Shown here: one piece after another, positions 60,428 to 64,000 of the stretch
Position numbering within the stretch: the first letter of the stretch is position 1
Layout: every line of letters begins with the position of its first letter
Assembly (NCBI RefSeq): GCF_024707525.1
Contig: NZ_CP062234.1
Span: 34,263-98,262 of the forward strand
From: Rhizobium sp. TH2
GTDB lineage: Bacteria > Pseudomonadota > Alphaproteobacteria > Rhizobiales > Rhizobiaceae
DNA: 64,000 nt
Direction of reading: 5' to 3'
Made by a program: the position numbers and the translations under genes
Notes under the pieces: model-generated
What the model was told of the DNA's origin: nothing
Databases searched by the model: none
What the model saw: the letters and a program-made list of their open reading frames with translations, nothing else

Positions 60428-60630
60428 GTACGTGGGTCCACGCCGTGTCCGAAGTCAGCTGTCCAAGGGCGATGCAGCTAAATCGATGATGGTTGAGTTT
60501 CCGCTATCCGCAAAGGACAGAAGTTCAATCTTCTCGTTGGAATTGCCATCGGCAATCTCAAACATTCGCAGGCCGAAGCCATTCTCGATTCCGGTGGCGA
60601 AGTGCTCAGAAATAGGGCAGGAATGCCGCA

Positions 60631-61986
60631 ATGTCCATTTCGAGCCAATCCCTCCTGCGATCGACGTCGGCGTTCCTTTTTATCGGGTTCGTGGCCCTGA
60701 TGGCCATCGTCATCATGAATTTCTGGCTGGGCGAGCGGGCGCAATCCTACTTCGAGGACGCAAGCGCCGCACGCGATACGCGGGTCGCGGCAGTCGAATT
60801 GAGAAACGCAATGCAGACGGCCGAATCGAGCCAGCGCGGTTTCATTATCACGGGAAACGAAATCTATCTTGCGCCATACCAAGCTGCGAAGTTCCAGGCC
60901 CAGCGGCACCTGTCCGCGCTTCAGACGCTGCTTCCGTCCTACCCCGGCTCTTCCGAGACGCTGGAACGGCTCACAGCCCTTCTCGCAGCCAAGTTCGAGG
61001 AATTCGACCGAACGATAGGTCTTAAACGAGAGAAGCGCGACGCCGAGATACAGGCGATCTTTCGCACGAATAGTGGAAAGGCACTGACCGACGAGGCCAA
61101 CGTCTTCTTCGCCGGAATCATCGGTAAGGCGGACAGCCGGCTTACTTCTGGCGTCGCGGAGCAGCGCGCGAATACCAGATGGCTTCGTCTTGTATCCGGC
61201 ATCGGCGCACTTGTGATCGTTGCCGTTACCGGAGGCGCGGCGTATGGCGTCTCACGCCATACCAGAGAGCTACGAATGACCCGTGACGAGGTCAACGCAC
61301 TCAATGCCGCACTTGAACAGCGCGTGGCGACCCGAACAGCGGACCTAGCTCACGCGCGCGATCGGGCGGAAGTGCTTCTGTCGGAGGTCAATCACAGGGT
61401 TGCCAACAGTCTTGCCTTGGTCTCATCACTGGTGAGCCTGCAATCGAGGGCCTTGACCGATCCAGCAGCAAAGGATGCCCTGGCCGAAACGCAGGATCGG
61501 ATATTCGCAATCTCTCTTGTCCACAAGCGGCTCTATGGCTCCCAAAACGTGCGCGCGGTCGAGCTGAACGAGTATTTGACTGGCTTGCTTGAACACCTCC
61601 GCACATCGTTGCGAAGTGAAGGCCACGGTGTGAAGTTGTCGTTCGACATCGAGCCCATGGAAATGGAAACCGATGCCAGTATCAATCTCGGCGTTCTGAT
61701 CACAGAGCTTGTCACCAATGCATTCAAGTACGCGTATCCGGACGGTCCAGGCGAAATCCGTGTATTCCTGAGAAAGCGGGACAACCAAGGTGAATTGGTG
61801 GTCGAAGATGACGGCATCGGCAGGGATGAGGGCGCGCCAGCAAAGGGTACTGGCGTCGGCACCCGCATTATCAACGCAATGAGCTTGAGTTTGAAAGCTC
61901 GCTTGGAATATAGAAGGCGGGAGCCGGGCACCGCAGCCCATCTGGTGTTCTCTTTGCATCCGAAGCGGAGCGGCATAGATGGATAA
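60631..61986 (+). CDS. CHASE3-domain sensor histidine kinase (HisKA_2/HWE type)
   Basis: This 451-residue membrane kinase has a helix at residues 12-32 (FLFIGFVALMAIVIMNFWLG). A periplasmic CHASE3 domain follows with AVELRNAMQTAESSQRGFII and GKALTDEANVFFAGIIGKAD. A second helix lies near residue 195 and a coiled-coil linker at 215-245. The phospho-acceptor region is VLLSEVNHRVANSLALVSSL. The ATP lid contains LITELVTNAFKYAYPDGPGE and VEDDGIGRDEGAPAKGTGVG. HisKA_2 kinases are typical of the alphaproteobacterial stress and light networks. Its end overlaps the following binding-protein gene by eight bases. Confidence 0.9.
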   Translation: MSISSQSLLRSTSAFLFIGFVALMAIVIMNFWLGERAQSYFEDASAARDTRVAAVELRNAMQTAESSQRGFIITGNEIYLAPYQAAKFQAQRHLSALQTLLPSYPGSSETLERLTALLAAKFEEFDRTIGLKREKRDAEIQAIFRTNSGKALTDEANVFFAGIIGKADSRLTSGVAEQRANTRWLRLVSGIGALVIVAVTGGAAYGVSRHTRELRMTRDEVNALNAALEQRVATRTADLAHARDRAEVLLSEVNHRVANSLALVSSLVSLQSRALTDPAAKDALAETQDRIFAISLVHKRLYGSQNVRAVELNEYLTGLLEHLRTSLRSEGHGVKLSFDIEPMEMETDASINLGVLITELVTNAFKYAYPDGPGEIRVFLRKRDNQGELVVEDDGIGRDEGAPAKGTGVGTRIINAMSLSLKARLEYRRREPGTAAHLVFSLHPKRSGIDG

Positions 61987-63190
61987 AATTCAACAAGTTG
62001 GCCTTGCCGGTTTAAGATCGAAATTGATGGGCAAAATTGTATCCAAGAGCCAGTGCACGGCTCACCCTTGGATTGCCTGTGTTATGGCGTTCGCAGTTCT
62101 CGCAAGTCTTACATCAGCACGCGCGCAAGACGGTCCTCCTGGTATCACGGAGCCGACGATTCTACCCCCCTTCGTTCCGAGCGCTCGGATCTGCGGCAAG
62201 CCTGTCGGACTAAAGAGAGAGTTGGCTTATGTCCAGGAAAACGAGCGCGAATTCCTGCAAGGCGTGAACCACGGTCTTGAGATGGCCGCCAGGGATCGCG
62301 GCTTGCAATACAGGCGCAGCGTCGTGGAAAACGACGTTGAAAAAGCTATCGCGGAAATAGAGGGCTTCAGGGCTACTAAGGTCGGCGCCCTTGTCGCCAC
62401 GTCCTCGGATCCAATTGCGGTAGCCGGCAGTCTCCAGAAAGTAATATGGTCAGGAACATTTGTCGGAACAATTGTACCGCCACCCGCGACGCTGCTGCTC
62501 AATGCCCCGCAGTATGCAACAGGAAAGGCCTTGGCGGATGCCGCCATCGTCCACATCCAACAGCGTCTTGGCGGCAGGGCTAACGTAGTCCTACTCACTC
62601 AGGATACAATGCAGTTCCTCACGCCCAGGTTTGAAGCAATGCGTGACGCATTCGCAAGATTACCCGGTGTTACAATTATCGCCGATATTGCCCCGAGCCC
62701 GGTCACCAAGGAGAGCGGTTTTGCCACCATGAATACGATTCTATTGGCAAATCCGGATATCGACGTCGTCCTTGGCGGTGATGCCGTTGTGCTCGGTGCG
62801 CTGGCGGCGTTGCGCGCCGCCGGCAAGGATCGGCCTGATCAGTTTCTTGGCGGCATAGACGGCGAGCCAGAGGCCGTATCTGAAATCAAGAAGGCCGACA
62901 GCCCGTTCAAGGCAAGTATCTCTCTGTCTTCGCCCGTCTTCGGCTACGCGATGGGCCAATTTGCCGCCGACTGGCTGGACGGTAAAAGCATTCCGCAAGC
63001 TATGGACATACTGCCTATTGCACTGACCGGCGAGAATATCGCTCAGTACGAAGCCGATCTCGTTGATCCCTCGGCCGTCTACGCAGATTCGGCGCGCAAG
63101 GCCGAATACCTCAAAATGTATGGTAGCATTTGTTACGACACACGCGACCAATACATTAATTTTCCGTGGTCATCCGAGGCAAAGCATTAG
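61979..63190 (+). CDS. Periplasmic sugar-type binding protein coupled to the kinase
   Basis: This 403-residue exported protein has a signal, IACVMAFAVLASLTSARAQ, with cleavage near residue 50, and a type 1 periplasmic-binding fold. Recognisable parts are FLQGVNHGLEMAARDRGLQY, the hinge-like NPDIDVVLGGDAVVLGALAA, and QFLGGIDGEPEAVSEIKKAD. The ATG at 61979 overlaps the kinase gene; a second ATG at 62027 would give a more usual signal length. No permease or ATPase gene follows, so it may deliver its ligand to the CHASE3 kinase instead of a transporter. That sensor role is inference. Confidence 0.85.
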   Translation: MDKIQQVGLAGLRSKLMGKIVSKSQCTAHPWIACVMAFAVLASLTSARAQDGPPGITEPTILPPFVPSARICGKPVGLKRELAYVQENEREFLQGVNHGLEMAARDRGLQYRRSVVENDVEKAIAEIEGFRATKVGALVATSSDPIAVAGSLQKVIWSGTFVGTIVPPPATLLLNAPQYATGKALADAAIVHIQQRLGGRANVVLLTQDTMQFLTPRFEAMRDAFARLPGVTIIADIAPSPVTKESGFATMNTILLANPDIDVVLGGDAVVLGALAALRAAGKDRPDQFLGGIDGEPEAVSEIKKADSPFKASISLSSPVFGYAMGQFAADWLDGKSIPQAMDILPIALTGENIAQYEADLVDPSAVYADSARKAEYLKMYGSICYDTRDQYINFPWSSEAKH

Positions 63191-63440
63191 GACCTTCCAT
63201 TTCACAAGGAATGGCTCTATTCGCAGCTCACTGGCGGCGGAATCGTTCGCTATCTTGTTCGGGCAGGAATTTGAAATAGTGGTCGCAACGCCGAGTGCAT
63301 GAAGAAGGTCAAGCTTTCGATCCGGAATCGTACTAAACAAAGGTCGAGGTTGATCGCGCCGTGCTGGCTTGTCCGGAAGCAATTTTATCCCGACTGTTAG
63401 CTAACGAGCAAGAACCTGTGGCCGGTGGCCGGCGGCCGGT
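63191..63440. other. Intergenic stretch, nothing recognised
   Basis: No supported gene between the binding protein and the WGR remnant. Confidence 0.3.
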
Positions 63441-63677
63441 TCATCGGTATCCGCGTTTGCGCTTTGCGAGTTCCAGGGAAAGCGCCGCAGCGATCGCAAG
63501 AACCTTGGATTCATATGCGATTGCCCTCCCCTGCCCTTGCTAACCTCTACGGCCCCATCGTCTTCTCAGTATGATTGAATCAAACAGGTCAAGTTCGAGC
63601 GACATAGAATAGAACCGAGCCATACTGTTGATAGGTTCGCGGCGTTCGAGATAGATAGCAACTGCGGGAATGTTCAT
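63441..63677 (-). pseudogene. WGR-domain gene with one internal stop
   Basis: On the minus strand ATG 63677, preceded by GGGAGCG, opens IPAVAIYLERREPINSMARF followed by YSMSLELDLFDSIILRRRWG and a TAG at 63542-63540. The same frame then continues GQGRAIAYESKVLAIAAALS and LELAKRKRGYR to a TGA at 63443-63441. Together this is a complete WGR domain of 78 codons, with the stop just after the WGR motif itself. Either a nonsense mutation has inactivated the gene or the position is a sequencing error. WGR domains bind nucleic acid; short single-domain versions are common in rhizobia. Confidence 0.75.
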
Positions 63678-64000
63678 GATTGACGCTCCCATAATTGTCT
63701 CTGTTGATCAAACGAGAGTTCCGAATCAATGCTGTCCCATCGATTCAGCAAATTGATGATTCATCGATTGACTAGCTGAGCTTCTGAAGGCCGCCTCTTT
63801 CGCTCACGGGGGTAAAGGTAGCCCGGAGCATTAATACACAAACCCTACGGGGAGGGTCCGTACGCAGTACCGATAGCCGATTGATCAACGGTTAATTTGC
63901 GTTAACTCTATTTTCCTTGCCACGACGAAGGAATCGGACGATAGTCACGCGGAAATGGCGATTTGAGCCGCGATCTCTGTGACTATGGAAAATCGACCCG
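63678..64000. other. Right end of the window, no gene recognised
   Basis: No supported coding sequence on either strand. Two ATCGATT copies lie 20 bases apart near 63740-63770; they are probably chance. Confidence 0.35.

Noticed and set aside
1..64000. CRISPR array, rRNA, tRNA or intact insertion sequence
   Set aside because: No regularly spaced repeats, rRNA core sequences, cloverleaf candidates or transposase genes were seen on reading both strands.

Overview
The window looks like a roughly 60 percent GC alphaproteobacterial genome, most likely from the order Hyphomicrobiales (Rhizobiaceae or a close relative). The reasons are an ECF sigma / ChrR pair, several GGAAC-N16/17-CGTT promoters of the EcfG general-stress type, DUF6894, DUF2382 and DUF1236 small proteins, HisKA_2-type kinases, and a Tat-exported ferritin-like protein beside a type II secretion locus. 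This assignment is inferred from gene content only.

Layout. Bases 1-3350 are the AT-richer end of an integrated element: a partial gene, a DUF5906-type primase/helicase, an inverted repeat flanking a very AT-rich core that resembles an origin, and an unknown protein. Bases 3411-4710 hold decayed genes: an L,D-transpeptidase with three lesions and the C-terminal scrap of a phytanoyl-CoA dioxygenase-like gene. A single-domain response regulator follows.

Bases 5463-26025 form one large catabolic supercluster. A TetR regulator precedes an ABC uptake system of sugar type. It is followed by alcohol dehydrogenase, aldehyde dehydrogenase and GMC oxidoreductase; an aldo/keto reductase divergent from CoA-transferase, enoyl-CoA hydratase and a Dabb protein; and a second aldo/keto reductase divergent from acyl-CoA dehydrogenase, SDR, a DUF993 aldolase-like protein, a sugar-isomerase-like TIM barrel and EtfBA. 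The three promoter regions (the second divergent one with two sites) carry four copies of one 16-bp operator, GTAACYA-NN-TAGTTAY. This suggests one TetR regulon degrading one imported, polyol- or glycoside-like substrate by oxidation, CoA activation and beta-oxidation. The substrate is unknown.

Bases 26234-28248 are a phytanoyl-CoA dioxygenase-like gene and a divergent LacI regulator with a palindrome between them. Bases 28306-28973 are a scar with a DUF1206 fragment and a response-regulator pseudogene. Bases 29030-33026 hold an ECF11-like rpoE-chrR pair, folE, and an SDR-TspO-lipocalin run, with TGATCC-type promoters upstream of rpoE and of the lipocalin. This resembles a singlet-oxygen-type stress response. 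A 3'-truncated trpB follows.

Bases 34129-46824 are a type II secretion system in two divergent operons: gspD-O-F-G-H-I-J-K plus a coupled unknown gene on the minus strand, and gspE-L-M plus a GspC/N-like gene on the plus strand. A Tat-signal ferritin-like protein sits between them as a candidate cargo. Bases 47078-57400 are a stress island of small proteins with at least four good EcfG-type promoters. Bases 57454-64000 hold a cation/proton antiporter, a cupin/LysR divergent pair, a CHASE3 histidine kinase translationally coupled to a periplasmic binding protein, and a WGR-domain gene broken by one stop codon. I saw no rRNA, tRNA, CRISPR array or intact insertion sequence.
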